DNA from: Stratiolaelaps scimitus
Lineage: Eukaryota; Arthropoda; Arachnida; Mesostigmata; Laelapidae
NCBI GenBank assembly: GCA_019614645.1
Contig: JABWDB010000005.1
Span: forward strand, 11,068,001-11,132,000
Direction: 5' to 3'
DNA: 64,000 nt
Shown here: one piece after another, positions 21,541 to 33,618 of the stretch
How positions within the stretch are numbered: position 1 is the stretch's first letter
Layout: every line of letters begins with the position of its first letter
Translations under genes and position numbers: made by a program
The notes under the pieces: model-generated
The model's database searches: none
Seen by the model: only the letters and a program-made list of their open reading frames with translations
What the model was told of the DNA's origin: nothing

Positions 21541-24438
21541 ATTGTTTGTCGTGATAGCAACTCGCGGTTTGACTGATTGTTGCCACTGTCATCGAAGCCG
21601 TATTCGTCAAATCATTATGTAGATCTATCTTCGTTAATGTAACGAGAATTAGGCGAGATATGGCCTCTGCTTGTGATGTAAAATCCTACGGTTAAATTAG
21701 GCTATGGTATGCATTTGTGATGTGAGAAGTCAGAGCGAGAAGGAAGTTACAACATGGCCAGCTCTAGATATAACATTATATAATGTATAATGCATTGATT
21801 TTCTTTTAATAACCAACAATTTGTAAGCTAAAGGTAATGTACACATTGGTCTCTGCCGCCGATCTCGTATCACATTCTTGAATTATCTGGATTTCCGTGA
21901 GGAAGCCTTCAAAGAAGGCACCTCTATTGTGTACACCCGAAACGGGCAATTCACGCAGGACAAGTAATGTTTTGACAATCCTCGGCTTTGAGCCCAGTGT
22001 GCCAAAGAACCAGTAAGTTAGTGGCATATGCTAAGTAGTATTGCTCACCTGTTCCTCCTCTATTTCCTTAGTACACGACGCCAGATACTTTGCGCTTGTC
22101 GGTCGTTTGCATTTGGTCAACGCTTCCCGGATAGTTCAATGTCTAACTGCCGTCTCCCATCTCGAGGTTCGCCACTTCGGGAGTGGCAATGGCTACCTAC
22201 TCTATCGCTGGGGGTCCATTCGGTGGTGTTCCTGTTGTTATTCGGCCATGACGCAAACGCTGGTGCCGTCTTCATCCCCATGGCCCAAGTCTGAGCGATG
22301 CTACCTCAGCCTATACGTAGCCGGCCAACGCCGGACTATGCGAATCACGGCGGTGCTGAAATCTGTTCTTAAATCTTAGATTTGATCCAGTGGCGATGGA
22401 GCACCAAGATCGAGATGGCCGAGTAGTAGTGTTGCCGTGTGCGGTGGCAGAAGCAAGCTGATGGGAGTCATCTACGAAAAGCGATACACACCGAAGTGAT
22501 GTGGACGTTTTGAACTTTGGTTTTAGCTCACGGCAGCAACGGTAAGAGAATGGTCTGAATGTAGGGGAAGAGCAGAGGCGCGGGGAGTGGGGTGGTGGGG
22601 GGGGGGGGTGAGGATGTGTCTATAATTTGCCATTGTCTCTGTGCACTCCAGCTTCAGCGGGGCTGGCTTACTCTGCCCGTCTGACTGGCTGACGAAGCTG
22701 GCTCTGAACGAAGTGGGACTCACAACAGAACTAGCCAAAAACGATTCACTGCTAATTTCCTTTCTTTAGCTCCATTCTTGAGGTTTCTGTATCTGATATC
22801 TGGTGCTCGTGGTCTTAAGCATGGTATCATCCATGGGCTAGATCGCCTGCTCATCGTCGTTTGGACTTTCTGCTCGTTCGTTGTTCAGCCCTCTCAAGAC
22901 GTGAGCCCTGGCCGGGAGGTCTGGTCAACAGCGCTGACACCAACGACAGCATGAGGCGGCGGCAGCTCGTCCGTGTAACTTTCTTCGCATCTATCAGAAT
23001 CAGAAATATGCTAAGCCAACGGCATTGACTTGGTAACAGACCACTAGATCATATATCCTGTGCTGGTTTACGGTGGACATTCATTCATTCGGTCTCACCG
23101 TTGTTCACGGCGCCTCCAGAGGAGTGAGACAGACATCGTGATGATGGGTAGCCGGTAACTTCCGAGCTTCAGGATAACCAGGTGCCTAGGACAAATCGGC
23201 AGGCCGCTACGTTCTAGAGTGACGGCGCAGTGGGCGAACTGACCCTACTGTCTGCCAAATAGCAGTCGGCGCAGACATAATCCTTTGAGGCCTAAAGGGA
23301 AGGAACGATTTGCGCGAAGAAATGACCCAAGCGGAATCCATAGACAGGTGAACTTAGAGATATAGGGAGCGATAGAGAAACTCTGATAAGGTTCAAGCGA
23401 ACGAGTACCAGCGAAAAGGAGTTAGCAGAAGGCAAGGATGTAGTTGTTAGTATGCTAATGGCTGAAGCTTATTCCTGTAAGTAAATGGGGAAAATTTACT
23501 ATTTTTTGAATAAAGAAAAAAATATGATCGTCACTAATTCTTCCTTAAGCTTCAACTGAGAATGCATCTGAGCTGCGTTTTCAAGCCGACTATGACAAAT
23601 GTCGCTTACTGAGTATCTGAGATCCTAGCCTGTTTCGAACAGGGCTTTGGCTCTTTTAAGAAGACTAATTTTCGGCAGAATCTTTGTTCGCTAGTAGTTT
23701 TGCCCCAAAAAAAAGAGCAATATTAGGTGTACACTATATATAACATAGTTGACAACTAGCCTTTTAATTTAACATTTTGCTAATTTTAGACAATGATACT
23801 GTGAGTTTCGGTAACAATAGAAACAGCTGACTAAGTTGCTGTTCCTGCAAAGGGACCTAGCTCCATGTGACATGTACACTTAAGATGTTCTCGGGTGCTC
23901 TACTACTAAAACCGATCAACTACCTTCGCATGCAAATCATGTAATTTAGGTAATTATTTTCAGAGTTATTAGAGAGTGTGAATTTTGCCGAGGTACAAAT
24001 ACTTTGACAGATTACAGACGATATATTATAGTTGGGAGTATTCTAAAGACAAGTATTATATAACTTAGAACTTTGAAAAAGTGGACAAAACTCCTCTTCG
24101 AATATGGCTAGTATTCTAATTTTATATACACATATGTGCGTTGTTCGTTAGGTATCCCACATGTGCGTATTACCTTACACGATGCGCAATATACCATCTT
24201 CAGGTTTGCTACGCCGTCAGCGACGTAATCGTCCCCATCGACTCCTTTGCACCCGCCAAGAAAACGATCATATGTATCTGATCGCTACGCCAATGCCAAC
24301 AACGGCGACAACCTCCGCCGACGGCTGGTCAAGCGAGCATTTCTCTATAAATGCCACCCATTCTTGCTCCTGATCGATGCGCTCATAACAGCTATCTCCA
24401 CCCACTAAGGAAGCAATCGGCTTCTATGTAGAATCTAT
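21541..24438. other. Non-coding stretch, no supported gene
   Basis: A G-run lies near 22597-22608 and AT-rich sequence at about 23420-24160. A 112-codon frame at 22041-22379 and its overlaps show no motif or splice context. Nothing else was recognised. Confidence 0.5.
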
Positions 24439-24660
24439 GTGTCATTCCTGTCTGCTTGTATCATTCGAGCGTATCTGATTCTCGTTTTTTTATTTTTGCC
24501 TCGACGCCTATTCATGCCACTCATATGTGACTGGTCTTCATCCGGCTCTCCCTCCACCACACTCGTGTCCGGAGCCCACTTGTTTGGTCGCAATGGGCAG
24601 GACGCCGGCCGGGCCGCCGCCATTCTAGACAACTTGAGAAGTCTACGGAAGCAGCACTGA
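24439..24660 (+). CDS. Possible C-terminal exon, unidentified
   Basis: The last 40 or so codons (DWSSSGSPSTTLVSGAHLFG, then RNGQDAGRAAAILDNLRSLR, KQH, TGA at 24658-24660) have coding-like codon use and an amphipathic, helix-like end. The upstream part (LILVFLFLPRR) lies over a T-rich tract and is more likely intron or pyrimidine tract than protein. The exact exon start is unknown. No family is recognised. Confidence 0.25.
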   Translation: MSFLSACIIRAYLILVFLFLPRRLFMPLICDWSSSGSPSTTLVSGAHLFGRNGQDAGRAAAILDNLRSLRKQH

Positions 24661-25094
24661 CATGACCGGATGCCTAGACGGCATTTCTATGCAGTGTAGG
24701 TCACACAGATGTTTTGTCGCATTTTCTGTTGCATTGCCCAGCACACGTTATGAGTCGGCGTATTTTCAATGTGTAGCGTGATTCGTGATGGGTGATTTTG
24801 TTCTATCGAGCTGACGTAATGTCTGCGTGGGTCGATCATTTTCTTGATTTTGTGAGGTAAACGTGGATACATGTACACATTGGGAAACACTGATCCGACA
24901 GATCAAGCAATAATTAGCTATGTTGTGAACTAGCCACAGGATAATGCTTTATGCTTCTGGATATCACAATAATAATAATAATATTAATAGAAATCAATAT
25001 TCGTAATAATATAAAATATATAGTACATCTGTCTAACGCTGTATCGCTCACAATCCCATCTCCTCTTCGTCATCTGTTCCCTTTCTTTGTAAAA

Positions 25095-25096
25095 TG

Positions 25097-25129
<33 letters not shown>
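25095..25129. repeat. (AAT)n microsatellite
   Basis: About eleven AAT/ATA units. Shorter relatives occur at about 24968-24984, 40323-40337, 40540-40570, 49768-49783, 50953-50967 and 61031-61051. Confidence 0.95.
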
Positions 25130-25130
<1 letters not shown>

Positions 25131-25680
25131 AGATAAAAATGAGAAATTTAAAAATACAGAGAATCGTCTCTTAAGAAGCTATCTATAGTCTACAATGCAT
25201 AGCAGCTCGCCCTAGCAACTACTACTGCTGCTGCTGCTGTTGCTGCTACTACCCCTAACTCCAGTCTTCCCAGTTATGCTCTATTCGGAACTTCTGCGAC
25301 ACGAAACGATTGTTCGGCTCGGGCTTCGTTCGAATCGGCCCGAACAGGCTCTGTTCATTTCTTATATAGCAGTGTAGTTTGGTGTCTCGCAGGTTCTATT
25401 GACGTCGTCATCGGTTTTTTTCTGCTGCTTCTGCTGCTGCAGAAGTAGAGGAGGTCTTCCCCCGTCCCGCGACTGTCACGAGCTCTTCTTGGCTGTGGAA
25501 GGAGACCGGTGGCGGCGGCGTCGCTCGCGCCCGATTCTCTCTCTCTCGCTCTCTCTCTCTATCGGTCTTTCCGCCTGAGCAGTTAAACTCAATGGCAGCA
25601 AAACCTGGATAATACGTTTTCGATCGATGAATACCACTTCACCACGCTACGACCGACTACTCCTCTACTGCCACAACTGC

Positions 25681-26160
25681 TATTACTACTACTACTGCTG
25701 CTTGTGCTAGATCTATACCTTCTGGCTCCTTGCAGCCGCCGCCGCCGCCGCCGCCGCAGCAGCACTAGCGTAGTCGGTGCGGGCTACTTGTGTGTGTTAG
25801 TGTTTGCGTTTGTATTTGAAACTGTAGCTCTCGCTGCCGCTGCTACCGAAACGTAACAATATGACAGAACTCGCCGACGTAACGCTACCGCGAGACTACT
25901 GCTGCTGCTGTTGCCGCTGTTTGTGTCATCGTCGCTGCTCCTGCTGCTGCTGCTGCTGCTGCGGCTGCTGCTTCGTCTGTAGGCCAACCGTTGTCGTAGC
26001 TGTGCTTGTTGTTGTTGTTGTTCACGGCGGCAATTGCATTCCATTTGACGACTTCTTGGGACCTCTTCAACGCCGAACGAATACGAAGAGGTGGGCAACA
26101 ACAGGCGCACTGTTGTTGTTGTTATTGTTGTTGCTGCTGCTGCTGCGAACTGCCTGGCTG
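25681..26160. repeat. Cluster of CTG, GCC and GTT triplet runs
   Basis: Repeated short (CTG)n, (GCC)n and (GTT)n runs give a 211-codon open frame on the minus strand and long poly-Cys or poly-Leu frames on the plus strand. The triplet periodicity explains the absence of stops, so no gene is called. Confidence 0.8.
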
Positions 26161-27887
26161 AATATGAGTGACGTCCCGTAGCCCAGAGCGTGTTCCATTG
26201 TGCGCTCGTTCTTCGATGCCCGATGCGGTCAACGCCTTCATTCGATTCTTCTACTATTAAGATAAGAAGAATGGGTTCTTCACTAACCCCCTGCCTCCAC
26301 CACACACCCGCTTCCCCTCGTCTTATCCAACCAAGTCGTCTCCAATTCGATACGTAGCAGTATTTTTCGCCCGTCAGAGAAACCCGGTTTTTCTCTTCAT
26401 CTTTTTCTGAATTTTTCATATGGTAATAGTATTAAAAACATGGTCGATTTTACCTATGCATTCTAAGACAATCTCGTTAAGGTAAACCGCTTGGATGTTG
26501 AAAACTTCGGTGACAACCGTTGTTTGTGGGTGAAGTTTAATTACTTTTTGTATATTTGCTCAGTTTAGGCTAGGATGAGTATGATATGACGTTAAGAAGT
26601 ATTCCAGTAAAAATGTAGAATATTTACACGTGAACACGCATCACATAGATGTTCGTGAATATTAGGCTTTTTGGTTAAAGTAGAACCAAAGGTTGGAATA
26701 TCAGGGCGTCTCCGGCATTATGAAATTCTCACAGTATGTCACAATACAAAAGTTAATCGTATTCGATATTGATAGCTGGGATATGCAGGCTAGCTTGGCT
26801 ACAAATTGGCCTGCCGCGAAAGACCCCGGTTCGTCGCTTCACAATAATAGAAGCTCGCTTGTCTCATTCACCCGGATACCGAGTTATATTTTGCACGTAC
26901 AACATGGTAAGACTTTCAAACGTTCGTTGGGTCATTTCAAGTTATAAAACAAGGCCTTATCAGATTCGTCAGCAAACTGCCAGACGCCACAATAGCATAA
27001 AATATAAAAGTCTATTAAACATTATTATTACTATTATCACGCTTATCGATATATAATCGATCGTCGTCCGCTACCCAGCATGATGACCTGTGGACATTTC
27101 GAATCTATCCTCAAACTTGAACGTATTAATCTAATAATCTGATTTTCGAGCTGACCCTCAGCTGTTCCCTTATCTGACAGGCCTCAGCTCTTAACCTTTT
27201 AGGTACGAAAGTAGTTGAGCGTATTGATCTGCCAGCTATGAACTGCCTAAGATTTATAGCCTTGCCACTTCTCATATCGTCTTGGTTTTCCCCTGAATGA
27301 TATCTCTTTTTTTTTCTCCGAAACTGTCTACTACTCAGGCAACGATCGGACATGCGTCAGGCAACGATTCTTTTCTCAGTTCCATACGTAGATACGGGGC
27401 AATTTGGAGCAAACCTCTAAATGCTTCTACTCGTTGCCTAAGGTATATGTGTTTATCACTCAGTGTTTATCGCAAACCCCTGCTCAACTACTTTCGCCGT
27501 TCTAACCAAAAAGTCTACCAAACCGAACCTCTCTTTCTCTCACATCCACCTCGGAGACCGCACAGGAACCACCGTCCTGAGCTGGCCACTCTCATATTCG
27601 CACCCTGCGCAATATGGAACAGCACACTTTACCTACTCTGCCCTGTGTCCGCCTTCTACATTGACCATTGCTGGAGGGCAGACAACGATTACCATTACCA
27701 TTCGACGCTGGCTCATTCGTTGTCAGCAGTAGACAGTTGACGTTTGTCGGCTTGTTCCTCTCCCGCAGAAGAAGAATGCTCCATCCTGCGAGTTTACGAC
27801 GAACTAACTGATTCAGTGGACAATAGCTGTATCGCCGCCAGCTGCCTGGTTATGTATGGCGTGCTTTCTGTGGCGGGTTGGTCTCGT

Positions 27888-27919
27888 ACCAGCAACTGTG
27901 ACTACCAGCAACTGTGACT
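27888..27919. repeat. 16-base tandem duplication
   Basis: ACCAGCAACTGTGACT occurs twice in direct tandem (27888-27903, 27904-27919), followed by a diverged partial third copy. Confidence 0.9.
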
Positions 27920-28159
27920 ACCAGTCACTGGTCCCCCTCACTGACTGTGATACTGGCTGGCCCCGTTCACCCGGTAACGTTAGCACGTTCGGTGTCGCTT
28001 CAATGTGTCAAGCAAGCTTCCTTCCTGTCATCTACGCTGTCCACTATGGATCTATTGCGGCGATATGAAGAGGTGTATATTTCGACCGTGTGGTAGGAGT
28101 CTCTGTGTCTAGTCTCGTCTTCTATGTGTTGAGCAGACGATGGGTGCACTTTCGATTAA

Positions 28160-28372
28160 GTGCGCCTTTCCGAGAAGCTTTCCACTACGCTGTCCCTGTG
28201 TTTCGTGAACCCCCAGGGCGCGGGTTGGCATCCGCGGGCGTTGGCGGTGCTAGTGGCCAACGGTCGGCTGGGCGTCGAGAAAGTCAACCGAGAAATTCGC
28301 GCCACTTCCCTCGCCTTAACACTGAACAGCCTCCGCAGCATCCTAGAATACCTCAGTGGACTTCAGCAGTAA
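28160..28372 (+). CDS. Possible C-terminal exon, unidentified
   Basis: The frame reads VRLSEKLSTTLSLCFVNPQG, AGWHPRALAVLVANGRLGVE, KVNREIRATSLALTLNSLRS and ILEYLSGLQQ to TAA. It has consistent codon bias and an amphipathic-helix character at the end. Possible acceptors are GAACCCCCAG (about 28218) and the AAG ending at 28159. No ATG is in frame, so an upstream exon would be required. No family is recognised. An Arg/Gly/Pro-rich frame overlaps but looks like a shadow. Confidence 0.35.
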   Translation: MRLSEKLSTTLSLCFVNPQGAGWHPRALAVLVANGRLGVEKVNREIRATSLALTLNSLRSILEYLSGLQQ

Positions 28373-28450
28373 GGAAAGCGAGGTCGGTCGGTAGGTCGAC
28401 GAACAAAGGGGAAGGTTAGAATGAAAGTTGCGCTCTCCTGCATCGTCTTT

Positions 28451-28467
28451 GGGGGGGGGGGGGGGGG
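28451..28467. repeat. G17 homopolymer
   Basis: Seventeen consecutive G, a G-quadruplex candidate on the + strand and prone to assembly length error. Confidence 0.95.
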
Positions 28468-28554
28468 CGCCGGTGCCCTGAGCCAACGGAAAGGGAAACC
28501 AGAGACGGGAATATAGCACAAGTTGCATTGAGATGAGCTGCAGTGCCACAGTGA

Positions 28555-28998
28555 GAGCAGGGCGGCAGGCAGCTCCCTCGGCAACAACCACTCGCGTGGT
28601 GCTCTCCACTCTGCGGTCGGTTGGAAAGACCGCCAGGCGACGAGCAGAATTGTCCACGGCGTCAGGAGTATACCGGACAGGCTACTAGCAAGGAGCCTGC
28701 TAAGGTAGTCTCGGATTCGGGCACGGGCAGCACCGGCAGAAGCGGTTGCGGCGAAGGAGCTGCTGATTCGCCTTTCGCGAAGTCTCCTTTTTGCCGCTTT
28801 TGCGCCCGCCCGCCCGCTGACCAGCCGTCTGCTGCTTGGCTGAACGCCGTCCAGCTTTTCCTGGAATTCTTGCTCCGAGCCTTGTCTGTTCGTTGCTGTA
28901 GTCAGGTCACGGTCAACTCTTGGCGACTCAGGGAAAAATCGAGGGAGAGAAAGAAAGAGTCAGAGAAAGGGAGGAGCGGTAGAGATGGCATCAGCTAG
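28555..28998 (+). CDS. Possible coding exon, unidentified
   Basis: 148 codons are open. The middle (YTGQATSKEPAKVVSDSGTG, STGRSGCGEGAADSPFAKSP) is disordered-protein-like. It is followed by PSAAWLNAVQLFLEFLLRAL, a Trp- and Leu-rich helix-like segment, and then a TCAG|GTCACG site at about 28915 that might be a weak donor. The basic Glu/Lys/Arg tail after it lies on a GA-rich repeat and is probably not coding. There is no ATG, and the family is unknown. Confidence 0.25.
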   Translation, partial: EQGGRQLPRQQPLAWCSPLCGRLERPPGDEQNCPRRQEYTGQATSKEPAKVVSDSGTGSTGRSGCGEGAADSPFAKSPFCRFCARPPADQPSAAWLNAVQLFLEFLLRALSVRCCSQVTVNSWRLREKSRERKKESEKGRSGRDGIS

Positions 28999-29462
28999 AA
29001 TGAAGCATTGTCTCTGCAGAAAAGGCGCTCGAGCGTTGGCTAGTCACCGCTGGGGTCGGGTTAGCCGCCGCCCTGCGGCTCTGACTGTGGTTAGTGGCGA
29101 ATGGGCGACGAAATAGCTGCAGGAAATAGCGAGAAAAGGGAGGAGGGGTTGGTGATACGACGCTCCTGAGGCGTCGCTGCGACGGAGGCGGCACTCGCAT
29201 ACACTAGGGCCACTCCTGGATTAAAGAAATTACCATGGTGGCAGTGATGATCCTCAAAGCAAAGATGGAGGATATGGCGTCATACAGCTCATCACGGGTA
29301 GCTGCACCGATACTGCACATCAGTATGTATTGCAATGGCATACAGCAATGCTGTCAGGTTCGAACGAAATATAGAAACAAAAAAAGGCAGGGCACAGCAC
29401 GGCTTCTTCCAGTCATGGAATAGCGGGAATTCTAATCCAAATGTTTGCGTCTGTTGGCTATG

Positions 29463-29490
29463 ATATATATATATATATATATATATATAA
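29463..29490. repeat. (TA)n microsatellite
   Basis: About 28 bases of alternating TA. Confidence 0.95.
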
Positions 29491-30363
29491 ATTGTATACA
29501 TATTTCACGCTCGAATTAACGAAGGAACGTTCGGCCTCAAGTGTCCCTAATTTATAACAAAAGGTGTAATTCCTGCTTGTGACACCGCCCGAGATCATGC
29601 ATTGGTTACCAAACTGTACTACGGCGAGCTAGATTAAATAAATGAAAATACTTGATGGTGGATTATAGCGAAATTATACAACAGAGTGTTCGGGAACTTA
29701 CGTATAGGACACATACTTATAAATGGGACATCAGACAACGTTTGGCGATAGTTTGGAAGGTAATCTTGTGCGAAATCCTGTGCTCCGCCTTTTCCCGTAG
29801 ACACCAATTTATATAAAAAGGTGTATTTTAATACCAACAAAAAAAAAAGGAACAATAGAAGATGCCACTAACGCCGTAAGATTTTGCCAAATCTTGACGC
29901 TCTCTGATACAATTTCTGTGACTTTCTCGCTTCCTTTGTTACTGAAAATTGCAGACCACGATCTAAGTATGTATTAGCAATAGAAGGAAATAAAAGGATT
30001 AAAGGCGACACCACCGTCAGCAACCGTCGCACGTTCGTCAGTCTACTAATGTTGCGCAACTTTTCGAGTATTCTATATATGTACATACCTCGGATAATTA
30101 TGCGACACAGAAAAATATGTCCAGCATGGATTTAATAGCAAGTTGTTAAATATTTGAATGATTGGGAAGATACTGCCTCGGACAAATGTTATGTGCAGTT
30201 ACCCGAAAATAAATTTCTCTCAATGTCTTATTTCGGTCGTTTTTATTTATATATCCCCATATGTCGTATGCCGATGATGAAGTCCGCGTGGTCGGCCGGC
30301 CCACCGTTCGGGTCATTGCGATGACCTTCAGTGTTGTAGGTCGATGAGACCCAAAAGCCCAAC

Positions 30364-30413
30364 AGAGAGAGGGAGGGAGAGCGAGAGAGAGAGAGAGACA
30401 GATAGAGAGAGAG
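30364..30413. repeat. (GA)n-rich purine tract
   Basis: About 50 bases of GA units with a few GGGA and GATA interruptions. Confidence 0.9.
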
Positions 30414-33373
30414 CATTGTTGCAAGAATGATATAACGAGCAGATCATTTATTAAAGCGATTCATTGAGTGGTTGCCACTGACTACTATTTCCTCTATCTG
30501 CCTCTGCTGAAGTAGGCTAGCGAAACAGATGAACGAATACCACGTATTGGTTGATTGTGCAGTGAGGCTGGACAGACACACACACACATATAGACTCGCA
30601 GATCGAGAGACACTCAGAACCACAGCATTTCCACACCAATCCACCCACGCGGACACACTCTGACGCCCCCGACAACAGCCCCAGCCTCGTTATTGCCGAA
30701 CGGATCACTCGCCCCCGCATCAGCTGCAGAATGACGCCGAGTCAATAAGCTGTCATCATCGTCTATTTCGGAGAGAGAACAGGGGGCGCCGGGGCTGGAC
30801 CAAGCGGTTGGTCATTGCGATCTATGAGTGGTGGTGGTGGTGGTGCTGCTGCTGCTTCTACGAGCTGGTGAAACGAAAGGCAATTCACAACCGGGCTAGA
30901 AACAGCGGGAAGGACCGCGGGGCAGGGAGAAGCAAGGATGCCAGGAAGTCTTAATCCCTCGTCTTGTCCCTTGTATCTTCTCTTGCTCTTGGGAACTTCA
31001 AGAGGGGTCATCGGGTTGCCGTTTTGGCACTGGCCATGTGATCAGAAAACGAACAAGCCGAAGCACCAAGATGAGCTCTCGCAGCGGCTGAGAGCGAAGG
31101 GAAGATAGGGACTCGAAGGGACTTTGAGTATCCGTCCTTTTGAGAACGATCCTGTGGTGACCAGCGTCGTCCTCAGGCTCGAGAGCAGTATCTGTGTAAG
31201 CGAGCCTCTGTGTCACCTCACCGTACTTTCGTCGCTCAACTCGTCTCGTCGCCGATCATCATGGAGCGTTCATGCCCTCAAACGCCGAGTTGGCCGCGAC
31301 CTCGAGTCATAGTTGCTCGTCGACCCGTCGGCTCCCGATGTCCGTCCTATGTCAACCGACGACCGAGGGGTGGACGTCAAAAAGGGCCGAATTTGCTGTG
31401 GCAGTCTTTCATTGGCTTACCCGCAGTTGAACACTCGGTGTGGCGTCTTCGTCATGTGCTTTCTCCTCTACTTTCCTTCGGTCAGCTTTCGCACTGGAAA
31501 GAGATAGAGAACGAGAGGAAGATAGCCTCGACGGGATCGAAAAGCCACGGCATCCCGTCGACTACTGGTCAAGCAGGCCTCGGAGCAGCGCATGCTGGCA
31601 AGCCTCACCGGAACACTCTAATTTTTGGTCATTCGGCATCGCTCAGCCCGCTAGTTTCGTTGCTGAGGTTGCAAGGCTATGAGGCGCGTTGGCTGCGATC
31701 TCGAGCGAGAAGAAAGGGATAGTGGTTGTGGGTTCTGACGCGAAGGGAAAAGATGTAAGATGAGGGCGGCTCTCTGTTTGAAAACGGGAATGGGTCGCGG
31801 GTCGCTAGTGGGAACGGATGTGGCTGGTCGGAGTGAAGCTGAGGGTCGATCCACAGACGGGGTAGAAGCGAAGGCGAGGTGGTCCGCGGAGGGGATGAGG
31901 CAGGGACGTGGCGTCTACGATGAGGATGACCATGAGTTGGCCATCAGAGGACCAAAGGATGCTTATCAGCCCACGATGCGGCGACTGGCGGCAGATGATT
32001 CCGCCGAATGATTTGAACAACGGTCATTCGGGTGATGCCGCCACACTTCACTCCCCCCTTTCCCCCAGCTACAACAGCCCAAAGCCCTCACTTACTCGCG
32101 TTACTGCCGTGTAAAAGCTAGCGCCCTCGGAACAGCCTCTAGATACACACAGATCAGGCCAGAGCAGAGTCAGCGACAAATGACTACAAAGGGTCGGACT
32201 ATGGGGGTGTTTGAGGGGTGTCCTGAGTTGGCCAAAAATTAGAGAGCATTTATCAGCCCGCCCTTCCCCCCTGGCCATCGTAGCGGGTGCCCTGACCGGT
32301 TAGTCTGCTGCTGGCTATAGTTAGCCTTCCTATGGTCAGGAATAACCGAAGTTATGCTAGTGGTAACCTCCGAGCCGTCACAGTAGACTTACACTTAGAA
32401 CTTCGCAGAGTTGAAGGCGAGTTACGAGGCGACGGGGGGAGATCAGGCTTGCGCAGATCTATCAGATGATTTCGCCGTAGATTTCGTGCTCACATGTGGT
32501 GCTGCATTGCTGCCCTGCGTCTCCGCTGTCACTTCGACTGGCCAGCTAGTTACATCTGCCTGCTTATGAGTGGGCGAGTGCAAGTGTATAGTAGCTCCGA
32601 ATAGCGAACAGAGTGGATTATAACAATTACTATAATGTTATCTACTGACTAGCCATCTTTGCTGGGAGACTCTCTGTCAGGCTGGCGCTGCTTGCCGTGG
32701 GAGCAATGGAAACAGCGGTTTGGTGTTGGGTCAAAAAATAAGGGGGAGTTTTTAAGGAAAAGTGAACGCGTTGTCCTGTTTTTGCATAGGAAAATTGAGA
32801 TCCTGTTCTAAAATTGAAATCGCAGAAAGGAGCCCAGCCTCCCGTTTACGGCTGACCCCAATCTCTTTGACGCACATTAGGCATTTATCGGTACTTATCA
32901 ATGGGATTACTTCGAGAAGCGTCGAGGGTAAAAATGCATTCCCCCTCGAGTGCACAGTAGGATTCAAGCCGGAACATATCCTATTTATCCAAGACGGCTC
33001 CCTAGGTACTGCGCCGCTGTGGCCTAAGCCATTACGAAGATTCAACGGGTTTCTAGATTACTTGTACAGACGGTACATCATTGACAAGCCAGATCAGTTA
33101 AAGGGGATGAACGTCACCAAGAGCGTAGCTTAAGAAATTATCTGGTTTAATTCGCTATTTAGAAATATAACGTTGGTTATTTAATCACCCATGTTAAGTA
33201 CGTATGTGTGGTTATGGGGGGTGGGGGCGAAACTGCGGTCTCCGGCTTTGTACGGCCAGAGACTATATACGAACTGGGAGGTGTGCGCAGTATTCCGATA
33301 TAGCAGGTATCTGTTTGTGGACTTCATGAGAGCCATCGCATTGGCGATTGAGAAAAGATTGTATCTGTTTCAG

Positions 33374-33618
33374 GTAATCATACATTCACGCATTGGCTAA
33401 CGAACGCCGGCCGTGAAATCAGATGGAAGGAGAGGTATAACTGGGTTCCACCACACCCGCGAGACGTGGACGTCCATGAGAAGTTGAATATGAGTAATCA
33501 GTTGGTTGTTCGCCTTCTTGTTACAAAATGGACATCACCATATCGCTGCTATTGGTCATCAGATATCAGTGGTTTTGAGCCATTTCTGTCAGGAGGCCAC
33601 AGAGCGCTGGTAGCATAG
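33374..33618 (+). CDS. Possible terminal coding exon, unidentified
   Basis: After the acceptor-like TTGTATCTGTTTCAG (ends 33373) the frame runs 80 codons to TAG at 33616-33618. It includes NHTFTHWLTNAGREIRWKER, YNWVPPHPRDVDVHEKLNMS, NQLVVRLLVTKWTSPYRCYW and SSDISGFEPFLSGGHRALVA. The composition, with four Trp and mixed charged and aromatic residues, is unlike low-complexity shadow frames. No in-frame ATG lies at the start. It could be a gene's last exon or a decayed transposon-encoded protein. The family is unknown. Confidence 0.35.

Larger units (their letters stand above)
24661..28159. other. Non-coding stretch dominated by triplet repeats
   Basis: (AAT)n lies at 25095-25129, CTG/GCC arrays between about 25220 and 26160, and a 16-base tandem duplication at 27888-27919. 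The frame 27463-27732 contains a coding-like end (GDRTGTTVLSWPLSYSHPAQ...) but no clear exon borders. AT-rich DNA fills about 26400-27060. Confidence 0.45.
28999..33373. other. Largely non-coding; scattered short coding-like frames
   Basis: It has (TA)n at 29463-29490 and purine-rich GA at 30364-30413. The frame 32762-33133 ends with a protein-like stretch (RFNGFLDYLYRRYIIDKPDQ, then LKGMNVTKSVA) but starts at GTG without splice context. Frame 33191-33400 reads RLYTNWEVCAVFRYSRYLFV and reaches CAG|GTAATC at 33373/33374. Neither is firm enough for its own entry. Several 150-170-codon frames at 31.2-31.7 kb overlap and look like chance. Confidence 0.4.

Noticed and set aside
25784..26419. The longest open reading frame in the window (211 codons, minus strand)
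   Set aside because: It is stop-free because of CTG/GCC triplet periodicity. The peptide is runs of Ser, Gln, Ala and Arg, and opposite-strand frames are equally open.
31210..31722. 170-codon plus-strand frame
   Set aside because: Arg/Ser/Pro-rich composition in all overlapping frames gives no frame preference, and there is no ATG with support or acceptor.
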